NCBI GenBank assembly: GCA_015067175.1
Contig: SVMX01000013.1
Location: 1 to 40,250 of the forward strand
Source of the DNA: Oscillospiraceae bacterium
GTDB lineage: Bacteria; Bacillota; Clostridia; Oscillospirales; Ruminococcaceae
Direction of reading: 5' to 3'
Length of the DNA: 40,250 nt
The translations under genes were made by a program, and so were the position numbers. A model generated the notes under the pieces. That model was not told the origin of the DNA. It searched no databases and saw only the letters and a list, made by a program, of their open reading frames with translations. Below, piece after piece: positions 7,211 to 15,299 of the stretch. Each line of letters begins with the position of its first letter. Positions within the stretch are counted from its first letter, which is position 1.

Positions 7211-7232
7211 GCGTGCTCCCTCCTCTGTCAGA

Positions 7233-7682
7233 CTAATTCTTTTTCAGCATTTTTTTGAGCTGCTCTATAAGCTGCACGGCGTGGTTTTCCGAACGCGTCA
7301 GCACGAATATCGTATCATCGCCTGCAATAGTTCCTACAACAAAGCCGAATTTCTGCTCGTCCAGCACCGCGCACGCAGCGTTTGCAAGTCCCGCGCGGCA
7401 TTTTATCACCACGGTATTCATTGCATAGTCAAGCGACACCACCGCCTGTGCAAATATGCTGTTGTACCGCGGCGAGCCACCCATAGCGGAGGAAAAATAG
7501 CAATTAACGCCGTTTTCCGAGATACCCTTTGTTATTTTAAGCTCGCGCATATCGCGCGATATAGTCGCCTGCGTCACGCGGAAGCCTGCCTGCTTCAGCA
7601 ATATCTGAAGCTCCTGCTGAGTTTCCGCCTCATTCTCGATTATTATCGACAGCAAAGCCGCCTGTCGCCGCTTCTTATCCAT
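7233..7682 (-). CDS. argR: Arginine repressor ArgR
   Basis: ArgR is a hexameric regulator that senses L-arginine and controls arginine biosynthesis and catabolism. The 149-aa protein has the N-terminal winged helix with QATISRDMRELKI at about residues 38-50 and a C-terminal oligomerisation and arginine-binding domain with GTIAGDDTIFVL. Length and both motifs fit the family. Its place between nadK and recN is the standard Firmicutes arrangement. The start follows GAAGGCGGTGACATC. Confidence 0.96.
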   Translation of the reverse strand: MDKKRRQAALLSIIIENEAETQQELQILLKQAGFRVTQATISRDMRELKITKGISENGVNCYFSSAMGGSPRYNSIFAQAVVSLDYAMNTVVIKCRAGLANAACAVLDEQKFGFVVGTIAGDDTIFVLTRSENHAVQLIEQLKKMLKKN

Positions 7683-7727
7683 GATGTCACCGCCTTCTTT
7701 TTCAGAAATTCTGCAAGCCGTCCGATA

Positions 7728-8552
7728 CTACTTCAGCGGCGTCATCAGCTTGTTTCTCACCGCGCCGAAGAAGCCCTCTCCCGCTTCGATAAGCTCAAGC
7801 GGACTGTCAAATCTCCGCAGCACCAGCTCATCACCGTCGCCAAATGGTATTCCGCGCTCGCCGTCAACACTGACCGTTACAACGCTGCCTTGATAAGACG
7901 CAGCACGCAGCTTTATCGGCTTCGCCACAGAAAAAATCATAGGGCGCGAAAACAGCGTGTGCGGACACAGCGGCGTGCACTCAACGCACTCCATATCGGG
8001 CGCAATTATAGAGCCGCCTGCAGAAAGCGCATAAGCCGTAGAGCCTGTCGGCGTGCTGAATATAACTCCGTCCGCCTGTACTCGCGACACCTCGCTGTCA
8101 CCGCAGTATATACGAAACTCGGGAAGCTTTGAGCTTCTGTCGCGCTCCGCTACCACGTCATTGAGCGCCTCGCGCGTTTCACAACTCCCGTCTGCACGGT
8201 GTATCTCAACACTCAGCATCATACGTCTGCTGACGGTAAAATCACTGCTCAGTATCTCGGGTATGCACGCGATATCCGATGGCTCCAACGTCGCCATAAA
8301 GCCAAGTCTTCCGCGATTTACTCCGAGAAGCGGTACACCGCACATTGCAGCCAATCTGCCCCAGTGAAGTATAGTTCCGTCACCGCCGACAGTTATCATG
8401 CAAAGCGCGTCCCGAAGCCCGTCTAAAGCCTTGCCGTCAAAAAACATCGGCTGAAAACCGCTGTCGGAAAGCAGCGCAGATATAGCGTCAGCAAGCGCCG
8501 CAGCCTTGTCATCATGCGTATTGTAGGTTATTATAACACGCTTGCTCATCAT
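7728..8552 (-). CDS. nadK: NAD kinase
   Basis: NAD kinase phosphorylates NAD to NADP in the cytoplasm. The 274-aa protein carries GGDGT at residues 56-60, GVNRGRLGF, the conserved ALNDVV segment and the substrate-site stretch DGVIFSTPTGSTAYALSAGG. The start overlaps the tlyA stop (ATGA), and a second ATG follows directly, so the first residue is uncertain by one codon. Coupling with tlyA upstream and argR downstream is common in this operon type. Confidence 0.96.
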   Translation of the reverse strand: MMSKRVIITYNTHDDKAAALADAISALLSDSGFQPMFFDGKALDGLRDALCMITVGGDGTILHWGRLAAMCGVPLLGVNRGRLGFMATLEPSDIACIPEILSSDFTVSRRMMLSVEIHRADGSCETREALNDVVAERDRSSKLPEFRIYCGDSEVSRVQADGVIFSTPTGSTAYALSAGGSIIAPDMECVECTPLCPHTLFSRPMIFSVAKPIKLRAASYQGSVVTVSVDGERGIPFGDGDELVLRRFDSPLELIEAGEGFFGAVRNKLMTPLK

Positions 8553-9271
8553 TTCGCCACCTTTTCAATGCACATCAGATACTCTGTGTTTCCGTCGCCG
8601 CCGCATATCGGGGAATCCGCAGTTCCTATCACAGAAAAACCGCACTGTAACGCAAATTCCGTTATTTCCTCCACCACCCTGCGGCGCACCTTTTCGTCCT
8701 TTACTATGCCCTTTTTGTTGAGAGCGGCACGTCCTGCCTCAAACTGAGGCTTTATCAGCACCACTGCCCTGCCGCCGTTTTTAAGCAAACGGTCGATATG
8801 CGGTAATATCTGCTTCAGTGATATGAACGACACATCAGTGCCGACAAAATCAACCGTTTCGGGAAGCTGCGCCGTGCGAATATCCGTCTGCTCCATCACA
8901 ACAACACGCGAGTCAGCACGAAGCTTTTCATCGAGCTGGTCTGTTCCCACGTCCACCGCGTAAACCTTTTTCGCACCGTTTTGGAGCATACAATCTGTAA
9001 AACCGCCCGTAGACGAGCCGATATCAAGGCACACCATGCCACCGATATCAAGCGAAAACACTTTCAGCGCGCCCTCAAGCTTTAATCCGCCGCGCCCAAC
9101 ATAGCGAAGCTGCTCACCCGTTATCTCGACATTATCACCGTCTGCCACCTCAAAAGATGGCTTTGTGCACGGCTTTCCGTTTACCGAAACGCCGCTGCTT
9201 TTTATAAGGCTTTGCGCCGCTGTACGGCTTTTGCAAAGCCCCTTTTCGGTAAGATACACGTCAAGCCGCAT
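8549..9271 (-). CDS. tlyA: TlyA-family rRNA 2'-O-methyltransferase
   Basis: TlyA proteins methylate the 2'-O of cytidines in 16S and 23S rRNA and affect sensitivity to capreomycin-type drugs. The 240-aa protein has an N-terminal S4 RNA-binding domain (about 1-60) and an FtsJ-like Rossmann methyltransferase domain with CLDIGSSTGGFTDC as the SAM-binding motif, DVSFISL, and KPQFEAGR. It is somewhat shorter than the usual 260-270 aa. Older annotation calls this family hemolysin A. The start follows TTAAGGAGGTG, and its stop overlaps nadK. Confidence 0.94.
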   Translation of the reverse strand: MRLDVYLTEKGLCKSRTAAQSLIKSSGVSVNGKPCTKPSFEVADGDNVEITGEQLRYVGRGGLKLEGALKVFSLDIGGMVCLDIGSSTGGFTDCMLQNGAKKVYAVDVGTDQLDEKLRADSRVVVMEQTDIRTAQLPETVDFVGTDVSFISLKQILPHIDRLLKNGGRAVVLIKPQFEAGRAALNKKGIVKDEKVRRRVVEEITEFALQCGFSVIGTADSPICGGDGNTEYLMCIEKVAK

Positions 9272-9283
9272 AGGCGCACCTCC

Positions 9284-9769
9284 TTAAAACTCCGTCAAGG
9301 GAGTAAATACCATACCGTTTTCGGTTGTCGCTCCGCTGTATAAAAGCTCTGTACCCCGACCCTCGGTAAAATAATGCCGAAGCATCTGCGCCGCACTTAA
9401 CGGCATTTCAAGCGCTGCTATCTCATCAGGCTTGAAGCAGCGTATCTCACCCTCGGTGCTTTTCAGCGCGGTCTGTTTTTTAAGCTCGGCAAAGAAATAA
9501 TAATTCAGCCGTATCTCGCCGTTTTTCAGCCGTTGCGTGATATATCTGAGCTTTAGTCCCGATATATCGCTCTCGGTAAGCCCTGTTTCTTCAAAAAGCT
9601 CTCTCAGCACACAGGCTCTTGCGTCATTCAGCTCGTTTTGCTCAAAATGACCGCCCGCCGTGCCTGTGTAGCAATCCGTAACAACGCTGCCGCCTTGCCT
9701 GTAAAGCAGATAATATTCGTCCCGATATGACAGATATATCGCAGTCATGCACCGAAGCCGTCCGTCCAT
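9284..9769 (-). CDS. NUDIX hydrolase
   Basis: The 161-aa protein contains a complete Nudix box, GHFEQNELN followed by LRELFEETGL, with the glycine, glutamates and arginine in the expected spacing (G-x5-E-x7-RE-x2-EE-x-G). Such enzymes hydrolyse nucleoside diphosphates linked to another group, and its substrate cannot be told from the sequence. It lies between dxs and tlyA with gaps of 9 and 12 bases, so it belongs to the operon, although a Nudix gene is not usual there. The ribosome site AAGGGAG lies in the gap. Confidence 0.9.
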   Translation of the reverse strand: MDGRLRCMTAIYLSYRDEYYLLYRQGGSVVTDCYTGTAGGHFEQNELNDARACVLRELFEETGLTESDISGLKLRYITQRLKNGEIRLNYYFFAELKKQTALKSTEGEIRCFKPDEIAALEMPLSAAQMLRHYFTEGRGTELLYSGATTENGMVFTPLTEF

Positions 9770-9778
9770 AATTCTCCC

Positions 9779-11584
9779 TTACTTTAGCTTTTCTATCATC
9801 GAGGCCTTATCAAGACCAAACGCCTCTAACTGCTCCTCTACAGTTGCCGCGGGCACAAATCCGTTTATTCCCACAGCCTCAAAGCTGCCCTTAAAGCCAC
9901 GCTCACTCAGCATAAAGCACAGCTTCTGCGCTATACCGCCGCTGAGACTGCTCTCCTCAAAGAATACAACGCGGTCGTAAGCTGCCGCTATCTCAGTTAT
10001 TTTTTCGGGCAGCGGCGATATCTTCACAAGTCTTAACCAATCACAGCCCGCACTGTCCGCGCACTCGTCAAGCCACGCGGATATTCTTCCGTAGCTTACA
10101 GCAAGCGTTTTCGCGCGTTTTCCACTGTAAGAAAAATCCGCTGACGGGGGGAGAAACTTTCTATACTCGCCGCCCTTTGGATAGCGCACCGCAACAACCC
10201 CGTCCGTGTCGTATATCGCACGCTTTAAGCAGCGGCGAAGCTCCTCATGACTTGCGGGGGAGAATATCGTCACATTCGGTATTCCCGACAGCATCGGGAC
10301 ATCGAATATCCCCTGATGCGTCTCGCCGTCCTCACCAACCAGGCCTGCACGGTCTATCGCAAGCACGATATGCGTATTTTCTATAGCACAGTCGTGGATT
10401 ATCTGATCGTATCCGCGCTGCAAAAACGTGGAATACACTGCGAACACAGGCAGCATTTTTTCAGCCGCAAGCCCTGCCGCAAATGTCACCGAATGCTGCT
10501 CTGCAATTCCCGTATCGAAAAAACGTTCGGGACAGGAATGGCTGAAATAGTTCATGCCTGTTGCGTATTTCATTGCGGCGGTTATACCGCATATCCTGCT
10601 GTCGGTCTTTCCCAAGCGCTCAAACTCCAGACCGAAAGCCTCAGAATAGCTGATAGCGGGAGCACCCGTCTGTTTCGCGCCTTTGCGTGCTATCGCATGA
10701 TACTCACCGGGATTTTCCTCTGCAGGTCTGTAGCCTTTTCCTTTCGTTGTAAATACATGGACTACACAGGGGCGATGCATCATTTTTGCTACCGCCAAAG
10801 CCTCAATCATATCTTCTATATTATGACCGTTTACAGGCCCGATATAGCTGCAACCGAGATTTTCGAACAGCGTACCTGTGCCGTATATCATATCCTTGAT
10901 AAGATTTTTCGCGGTACGCACTGCTTTTTCAAGGCGCTCGCCAACAAGCGGCACCTGTGACAGCGCAGTTTTGAACTGCTGCTTAGCACAGTAGTATCTT
11001 CGGGTCGCGCGGATATGCGAAAGATACCTTGCAAGCGCACCGGTGCTTTTTGAGATGGACATAGCATTATCATTAAGCACCATCACAAGACCTGTGCGGC
11101 TCTTTGCAGCGTTGTTAAGGCCCTCATAAGCCATGCCGCCCGTAAACGCGCCATCGCCTATAACCGCCGCAACGCTGCCGCTTTTTCCGCTAAGCTTCAT
11201 AGCCGCTGCGATGCCGCACGCAGCAGATACAGATGTGCTGCTGTGGCCTGAGATAAACGCGTCCGCAGGGCTTTCGCTTCTTCTTGCGAAGCCTGAAATA
11301 CCGCCCTTGCTGCGCAGCGTATCGAATTTTGAATATCTGCCCGTAAGCAGCTTATGAGCGTATGCCTGATGTCCAACGTCCCACAGGATACGGTCTGTCT
11401 TTACATCAAAAACATAATGCAGAGCGACAGTAAGCTCCACCGTTCCAAGGTTTGAAGCGAGATGACCGCCTGTCTGCATCACTGTCTGCAAAATACAGCC
11501 CCGCAGCTCTCGGCATAATGCCTTAAGCTGCGGAAGCGTCATATTTGCAATGATTTCATGATCAATATTGTCGTTGAGATACAT
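9779..11584 (-). CDS. dxs: 1-deoxy-D-xylulose-5-phosphate synthase
   Basis: Dxs condenses pyruvate and glyceraldehyde-3-phosphate with thiamine diphosphate, the first step of the MEP pathway to isopentenyl diphosphate. The 601-aa protein shows DVGHQAYAHKLLTGR, the thiamine-diphosphate motif GDGAFTGGMAYEGLNNA, the YIGPVNGHN segment and DRAGLVGEDGETHQG of the transketolase pyrimidine-binding domain. A frame extension upstream to 11632 exists, but the ATG at 11584 follows GGAGGACTTTG and matches the usual N-terminus. It is slightly shorter than many homologues. With ispA two genes upstream it supplies the isoprenoid branch of this operon. Confidence 0.97.
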   Translation of the reverse strand: MYLNDNIDHEIIANMTLPQLKALCRELRGCILQTVMQTGGHLASNLGTVELTVALHYVFDVKTDRILWDVGHQAYAHKLLTGRYSKFDTLRSKGGISGFARRSESPADAFISGHSSTSVSAACGIAAAMKLSGKSGSVAAVIGDGAFTGGMAYEGLNNAAKSRTGLVMVLNDNAMSISKSTGALARYLSHIRATRRYYCAKQQFKTALSQVPLVGERLEKAVRTAKNLIKDMIYGTGTLFENLGCSYIGPVNGHNIEDMIEALAVAKMMHRPCVVHVFTTKGKGYRPAEENPGEYHAIARKGAKQTGAPAISYSEAFGLEFERLGKTDSRICGITAAMKYATGMNYFSHSCPERFFDTGIAEQHSVTFAAGLAAEKMLPVFAVYSTFLQRGYDQIIHDCAIENTHIVLAIDRAGLVGEDGETHQGIFDVPMLSGIPNVTIFSPASHEELRRCLKRAIYDTDGVVAVRYPKGGEYRKFLPPSADFSYSGKRAKTLAVSYGRISAWLDECADSAGCDWLRLVKISPLPEKITEIAAAYDRVVFFEESSLSGGIAQKLCFMLSERGFKGSFEAVGINGFVPAATVEEQLEAFGLDKASMIEKLK

Positions 11585-11600
11585 CAAAGTCCTCCAAAAA

Positions 11601-12095
11601 TCATGCGAGCGGCTTCGGGAATACCATCGCAATTATGATACCGAGCATAGCTCCTGCGAGCACTTCAATAGGCGTATGGCCAAGGAACTCCTTCAGATCT
11701 TTCTGATCGGAAAGATCCTCGATATCCTCTGCGTCTGCGCCGCTGAGCTGCTGTATCTCATCGTCCATATCATCAATGATCTTTCGCATACGATTAAGCT
11801 CTTTCGCGTGCAGACCTGCGTTATAGCGCACGCTCATCGCGTCATAGATAACGATGGCCGCAAGCAGCATCGCAAACGCGAAAAACGGACTTTGAAAGCC
11901 CTCCACTCTCAGCGTATAAATAACGACCGACACTACAAGTGACGAATGCGACGACGGCATACCGCCCGCACCGACGAATCTCTCGGGGTCAAAGGTCTTA
12001 GCTTTGACAGCGTGAACTATCGTCTTGATTATCTGTGCAGCGAACCATGATATAACGCCGACCGAAAGAATTGGATTTGCCATTAAAAAATTCAT
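11601..12095 (-). CDS. YuiD-like divergent PAP2 family membrane protein
   Basis: The 164-aa protein belongs to the DUF212/YuiD group, related to PAP2 phosphatases. It has about four hydrophobic segments, the GGMPSSHSS motif at about residues 44-52, YDAMSVRYNAGLHA in the middle, and LGHTPIEVLAGAMLG before the last membrane segment. Serine and histidine residues like those of PAP2 active sites are present. Its substrate is unknown. The location between ispA and dxs makes a lipid-phosphate substrate such as a polyprenyl phosphate an attractive guess, but this is inference. The ribosome site is AAAGG. Confidence 0.85.
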   Translation of the reverse strand: MNFLMANPILSVGVISWFAAQIIKTIVHAVKAKTFDPERFVGAGGMPSSHSSLVVSVVIYTLRVEGFQSPFFAFAMLLAAIVIYDAMSVRYNAGLHAKELNRMRKIIDDMDDEIQQLSGADAEDIEDLSDQKDLKEFLGHTPIEVLAGAMLGIIIAMVFPKPLA

Positions 12096-12115
12096 ATTTT
12101 ATCTACCTTTGCAGC

Positions 12116-13000
12116 TTAATAATTTCGTTCCAGTAAGTATTCCGTAAGCTTTATCAAAAATTGTGTATCTTCAAACGCGTCAAGCGCTTTCACGGCTCCC
12201 TGTGAGAGCCGCTTTGCCTCAGCGCGTGCATTGTCAAGACCAACAGCACAAACGTAGGTGTGCTTGCCGCTTTCAGCGTCGCTTCCTACAGGCTTTCCAA
12301 GCAGCTTTTCGTCCGCTGTAACATCAAGGATATCATCTGTTATCTGAAAAGCAAGCCCAAGCTTCTGAGCGTATTCAGATGCCGCAAGCTGTTTATCTGC
12401 GCCCGCGCCCGCCGCTATGCAGCCCGCACGGCAGCAAAAATCAAGCAGCGCGCCTGTTTTCATTGAGTACATCTGAAGCAAGATATTTTCGGGTAGCTTT
12501 TTGCCCTCGTTCTCGGTGTCGATGACCTGTCCGCCTATCATACCGAAAACTCCCGAGCGCTCGCCTAGCAGCGATATTATCTTCAGCGCCGCGTCTGCAC
12601 TAAGTCTTTTCTTCAGCGCCGCTTCAGCTATTATCTGAAAGGGAAGCATCGCAAGTGCGTCACCCGCAAGAAGCGCCGTACATTCATCAAAAGCCTTGTG
12701 ACAGCTCGGCTTGCCTCTGCGCATATCGTCATTATCCATGCACGGAAGATCGTCGTGGATAAGCGAAAAAGTATGCATCATCTCTATTGCGCACGCAACG
12801 GGAAGCGCGTCCTCCGCGTCACCGCCGCACACTCGGCAAAACTCCATCACAAGCGCAGGTCTAATGCGCTTTCCGCCTGCGCCGAGGCTGTATCTCGCCG
12901 CCTTTATAACGCTGCTTTGCAGACAATCGGTATCAGGCAGGTATTTATCAAGCGCTGCCTCGGTTATCTCAGCGTAGTATTCAAGCTGTTCCTTGACCAT
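12116..13000 (-). CDS. ispA: Polyprenyl synthetase, farnesyl diphosphate synthase type
   Basis: The enzyme joins isopentenyl diphosphate to allylic diphosphates to make farnesyl diphosphate. The 294-aa protein has the first aspartate-rich motif DDLPCMDNDD and the second, FQITDDILDVTAD, plus GGKRIRPALV near the N-terminus. Length fits the short-chain class. An upstream in-frame start at 13021 is less likely than the ATG at 13000, which follows GGAGTGATAAA. The start lies 4 bases past the xseB stop, so translation is probably coupled. Confidence 0.95.
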   Translation of the reverse strand: MVKEQLEYYAEITEAALDKYLPDTDCLQSSVIKAARYSLGAGGKRIRPALVMEFCRVCGGDAEDALPVACAIEMMHTFSLIHDDLPCMDNDDMRRGKPSCHKAFDECTALLAGDALAMLPFQIIAEAALKKRLSADAALKIISLLGERSGVFGMIGGQVIDTENEGKKLPENILLQMYSMKTGALLDFCCRAGCIAAGAGADKQLAASEYAQKLGLAFQITDDILDVTADEKLLGKPVGSDAESGKHTYVCAVGLDNARAEAKRLSQGAVKALDAFEDTQFLIKLTEYLLERNY

Positions 13001-13004
13001 TTTA

Positions 13005-13181
13005 TCACTCCGCGGCTTCAAGCTGCTCTATCGTCAGCTTTGCCTCATTTATATATTCTCTGCACTGCTTCGTAAGCGCCACCGCTTCTGTATAGAGCTT
13101 CACCGATTCCTCCAGCGGAAGCTCCTTGCCCATAAGCTCGGATATTTCTGCAAGCCGTGCCATTGACTTTTCAAAATCCAT
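13005..13181 (-). CDS. xseB: Exodeoxyribonuclease VII small subunit
   Basis: XseB pairs with XseA to form exonuclease VII, which degrades single-stranded DNA from both ends. The 58-aa product begins MDFEKSMARLAEI and continues with KELPLEESVKLY and a second helix ending in EQLEAAE. This is the two-helix hairpin of the family at nearly the usual length. It starts 2 bases after the xseA stop and ends just before ispA, exactly where the gene is expected. Confidence 0.95.
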   Translation of the reverse strand: MDFEKSMARLAEISELMGKELPLEESVKLYTEAVALTKQCREYINEAKLTIEQLEAAE

Positions 13182-13183
13182 TC

Positions 13184-14392
13184 CTATTCCCTTTCGGCGG
13201 AGATTATCTCGGCTCTTGCGCTTCCTCTTGCGAAGCGAAGCTCCACCTCGTCGCCCTTTTTAAGCTCCTCCCAGCCTGTCACTATCCTGCCGCCGTGATA
13301 CGTCACCGAATATCCGCGCACAAGCACGCTCAGCGGATCGAGTGCCGATATCACCTCTGCTGTGCTGCTAAGCTTTCGGTCATATTCCGCAACAGCCGAA
13401 TGTACCTTGCCCGAAATACTGTCAAAAGTGCTCTCAAGCCTGCGCGACAGCTCGTTTATCCTCATTTGAGGGGACAGCGCCTTTATCACCTCAGAGCGCA
13501 GCAAAAGCGCATTCTCGCGCTCTGCGATACGGCGTTTTGTGTGCTCGCCTATCGTCCTTGCAGCGCCCTCCACAGCGGAAAGCACCATCTGAATATCAGG
13601 CACGGCAAGCTCCGCCGCCGCAGACGGAGTAGGTGCACGCATATCCGCCGCCATGTCCGCAATGCTTATATCCGTTTCGTGTCCGACAGCGGAAATGGTA
13701 GGTATCGCGCTGTCAAATACCGCTCTTGCAACAAGCTCGGTATTGAACGCAGCAAGATCCTCTGACGAGCCGCCACCGCGACCGAAAATTATCGTGTCCG
13801 CGCCTGTTTTTTGTGCGCGCTTTATTGCATTCGCCACAGACTCCGCAGCGCCAACGCCCTGCACCTGCGCAGGGATAACGACAAGCGTAACGATAGGACA
13901 ACGTCGCGAAATTACATTAATAATATCCTGTAACGCCGCGCCGCCTGCCGAGGTAACGACCGCTATCTTTTTCGGCATCGCAGGAACAGGTCTTTTCTGC
14001 GAAAAGATACCCTCCTCGGAAAGCCGCTTTTTAAGCGCTTCAAGCGCCGCCGCTTGCTCTCCCTCGCCATCGGGTCGCATTTCGGTGCAATTTATCTGAT
14101 AAACTCCGTTAGGTTCATATACAGTAACTGCGCCGCGGCACACTACCTTATCTCCGTTTTCGGGAGAAAACCTAAGTCCCGCCGCATTGCCCGCGAACAT
14201 CACTGCCTTGAGTCTGGTCTGCTCGTCTTTTAAAGTAAAATAAAGATGTCCTGTTTTATAGTGATTTGTAAAATCCACTATCTCGCCGCGCACCATGACA
14301 TCGGAAAGCCGCTTGTCGCCCTTTATCAGCATTCCGACAACGCGGTTCACCTGTGACACGGTAACGATGGGCGGTTTACTTCTCGGCTGCAT
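13184..14392 (-). CDS. xseA: Exodeoxyribonuclease VII large subunit
   Basis: This is the catalytic subunit of exonuclease VII. The 402-aa protein has an N-terminal OB-fold (about 1-100), then the catalytic domain with AVVTSAGGAALQDI, FGRGGGSSEDLAAFN and SAVGHETDISIADMAADMRA, followed by a long helical region and a C-terminal beta domain. I chose the ATG at 14392, which follows GGAGAGCTTG, rather than a TTG one codon upstream. The gene overlaps the 3' end of nusB by 17 bases, which suggests coupling. Confidence 0.96.
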   Translation of the reverse strand: MQPRSKPPIVTVSQVNRVVGMLIKGDKRLSDVMVRGEIVDFTNHYKTGHLYFTLKDEQTRLKAVMFAGNAAGLRFSPENGDKVVCRGAVTVYEPNGVYQINCTEMRPDGEGEQAAALEALKKRLSEEGIFSQKRPVPAMPKKIAVVTSAGGAALQDIINVISRRCPIVTLVVIPAQVQGVGAAESVANAIKRAQKTGADTIIFGRGGGSSEDLAAFNTELVARAVFDSAIPTISAVGHETDISIADMAADMRAPTPSAAAELAVPDIQMVLSAVEGAARTIGEHTKRRIAERENALLLRSEVIKALSPQMRINELSRRLESTFDSISGKVHSAVAEYDRKLSSTAEVISALDPLSVLVRGYSVTYHGGRIVTGWEELKKGDEVELRFARGSARAEIISAERE

Positions 14393-14792
14393 CAAGCTCT
14401 CCGAGATATGCGTTAAGCACGCCGTTTATAAAGCCGCTGTCGGGCTTATAAGCGTATTTCTTCGCAAGCTCTATCGCCTCGTTTATCGCCGCAGCGTTAG
14501 GTATGCGCTCGCAATATTTCATCTCATAAACGGCGATCTTCATGATCACCATATTCACCTTTGCTATTCTTGAAACGGAGCGTGTTGTGCTGTATTTTGC
14601 TATTATCTGCTCAAGCTCCTCGCTGTGAGCAAGCACGCCGTTCACGATCTCGTCAGTTTCCTCGTTTTTAACCAGTCCGAACGCTTCCTCGTTCGCCTCG
14701 CATATCTCAGCGGGAGCCGCACCGAAAAGCGTCTGATAAAGTATGATAAACGCGCCCTCGCGCACCTCACGCCTTGTAAGCCTATCTTCCAT
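14376..14792 (-). CDS. nusB: Transcription antitermination factor NusB
   Basis: NusB binds boxA RNA with ribosomal protein S10 and supports antitermination of rRNA transcription. The 138-aa protein begins with TRREVREGAFIILYQTLF and ends with AAAINEAIELAKKY and SGFINGVLNAYL, both typical of NusB, and it is all-helical in character. It lies 13 bases after the asp23-like gene and overlaps xseA, the common Firmicutes order. Confidence 0.95.
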   Translation of the reverse strand: MEDRLTRREVREGAFIILYQTLFGAAPAEICEANEEAFGLVKNEETDEIVNGVLAHSEELEQIIAKYSTTRSVSRIAKVNMVIMKIAVYEMKYCERIPNAAAINEAIELAKKYAYKPDSGFINGVLNAYLGELDAAEK

Positions 14793-14805
14793 ATTATGTC
14801 CTCTG

Positions 14806-15147
14806 TTACTTATTGAATTTTATTCCTGCGATGGTAACGTCCACCTTTGTCACAGTAAAGCCTGTCATGCTCTGCACTGCGGATTTAACGCTCTTCTGCA
14901 CGCTTTCAGCGACATTCACAGCATTGTGTCCCTCAAGCATAACGATATCAAGCTTCAGCGCAACAGTTTCACCGTTCAGCTTGCACTTTACAGCACCAAA
15001 CATCTTAGCCTTTGCATTTGCGGGCGCAAGGCTCTGTCCGCTGCAGTCAACGCCGTCTATCTCTGTTGCGGCTACCTCTGCGATCTTCAGTATAACACTG
15101 TCGGAGACCTTGATGCTGCCGACAGTCTGGTTTGCTTTTGTCTCCAT
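14806..15147 (-). CDS. Asp23/Gls24 family envelope stress protein
   Basis: The 113-aa protein has the Asp23 fold pattern: an SIKVSDSVILKIAEVAATEIDGV start, a middle strand with ALKLDIVMLEGHN and an end with GFTVTKVDVTIAGIKF. Asp23 proteins are abundant cytoplasmic proteins tied to cell-envelope stress in Gram-positive bacteria, and related YqhY proteins are encoded upstream of nusB. This one is the first gene of the operon, 47 bases after its -10 element, with a GTAGGAGG ribosome site. Confidence 0.9.
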   Translation of the reverse strand: METKANQTVGSIKVSDSVILKIAEVAATEIDGVDCSGQSLAPANAKAKMFGAVKCKLNGETVALKLDIVMLEGHNAVNVAESVQKSVKSAVQSMTGFTVTKVDVTIAGIKFNK

Positions 15148-15193
15148 ATATGTGCCTCCTACTTATAATGGGTATACATACCTATTCTATTTT

Positions 15194-15222
15194 AGTATAT
15201 CACATTTTTCTCGTTTGCACAA
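15194..15222 (-). promoter_or_regulatory. Promoter of the asp23-recN operon
   Basis: The minus strand has TTGTGC (15217-15222), a 17-base spacer and TATACT (15194-15199), 47 bases before the start of the asp23-like gene. It is the only clear promoter I see for the 12-gene operon. Confidence 0.75.
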
Positions 15223-15266
15223 GTGTTTTTTGAAATTTTACGCCACAAAAGTCGAAAAAGTGAAAA

Positions 15267-15296
15267 ATACCGCCATTCCAAACGGAACGGCGGTAT
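15267..15296 (-). terminator. Terminator of pcrA
   Basis: ATACCGCC.TTCC pairs with GGAA.GGCGGTAT, and the minus strand continues TTTTTC. It begins four bases past the pcrA stop codon. Confidence 0.9.
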
Positions 15297-15299
15297 AGA

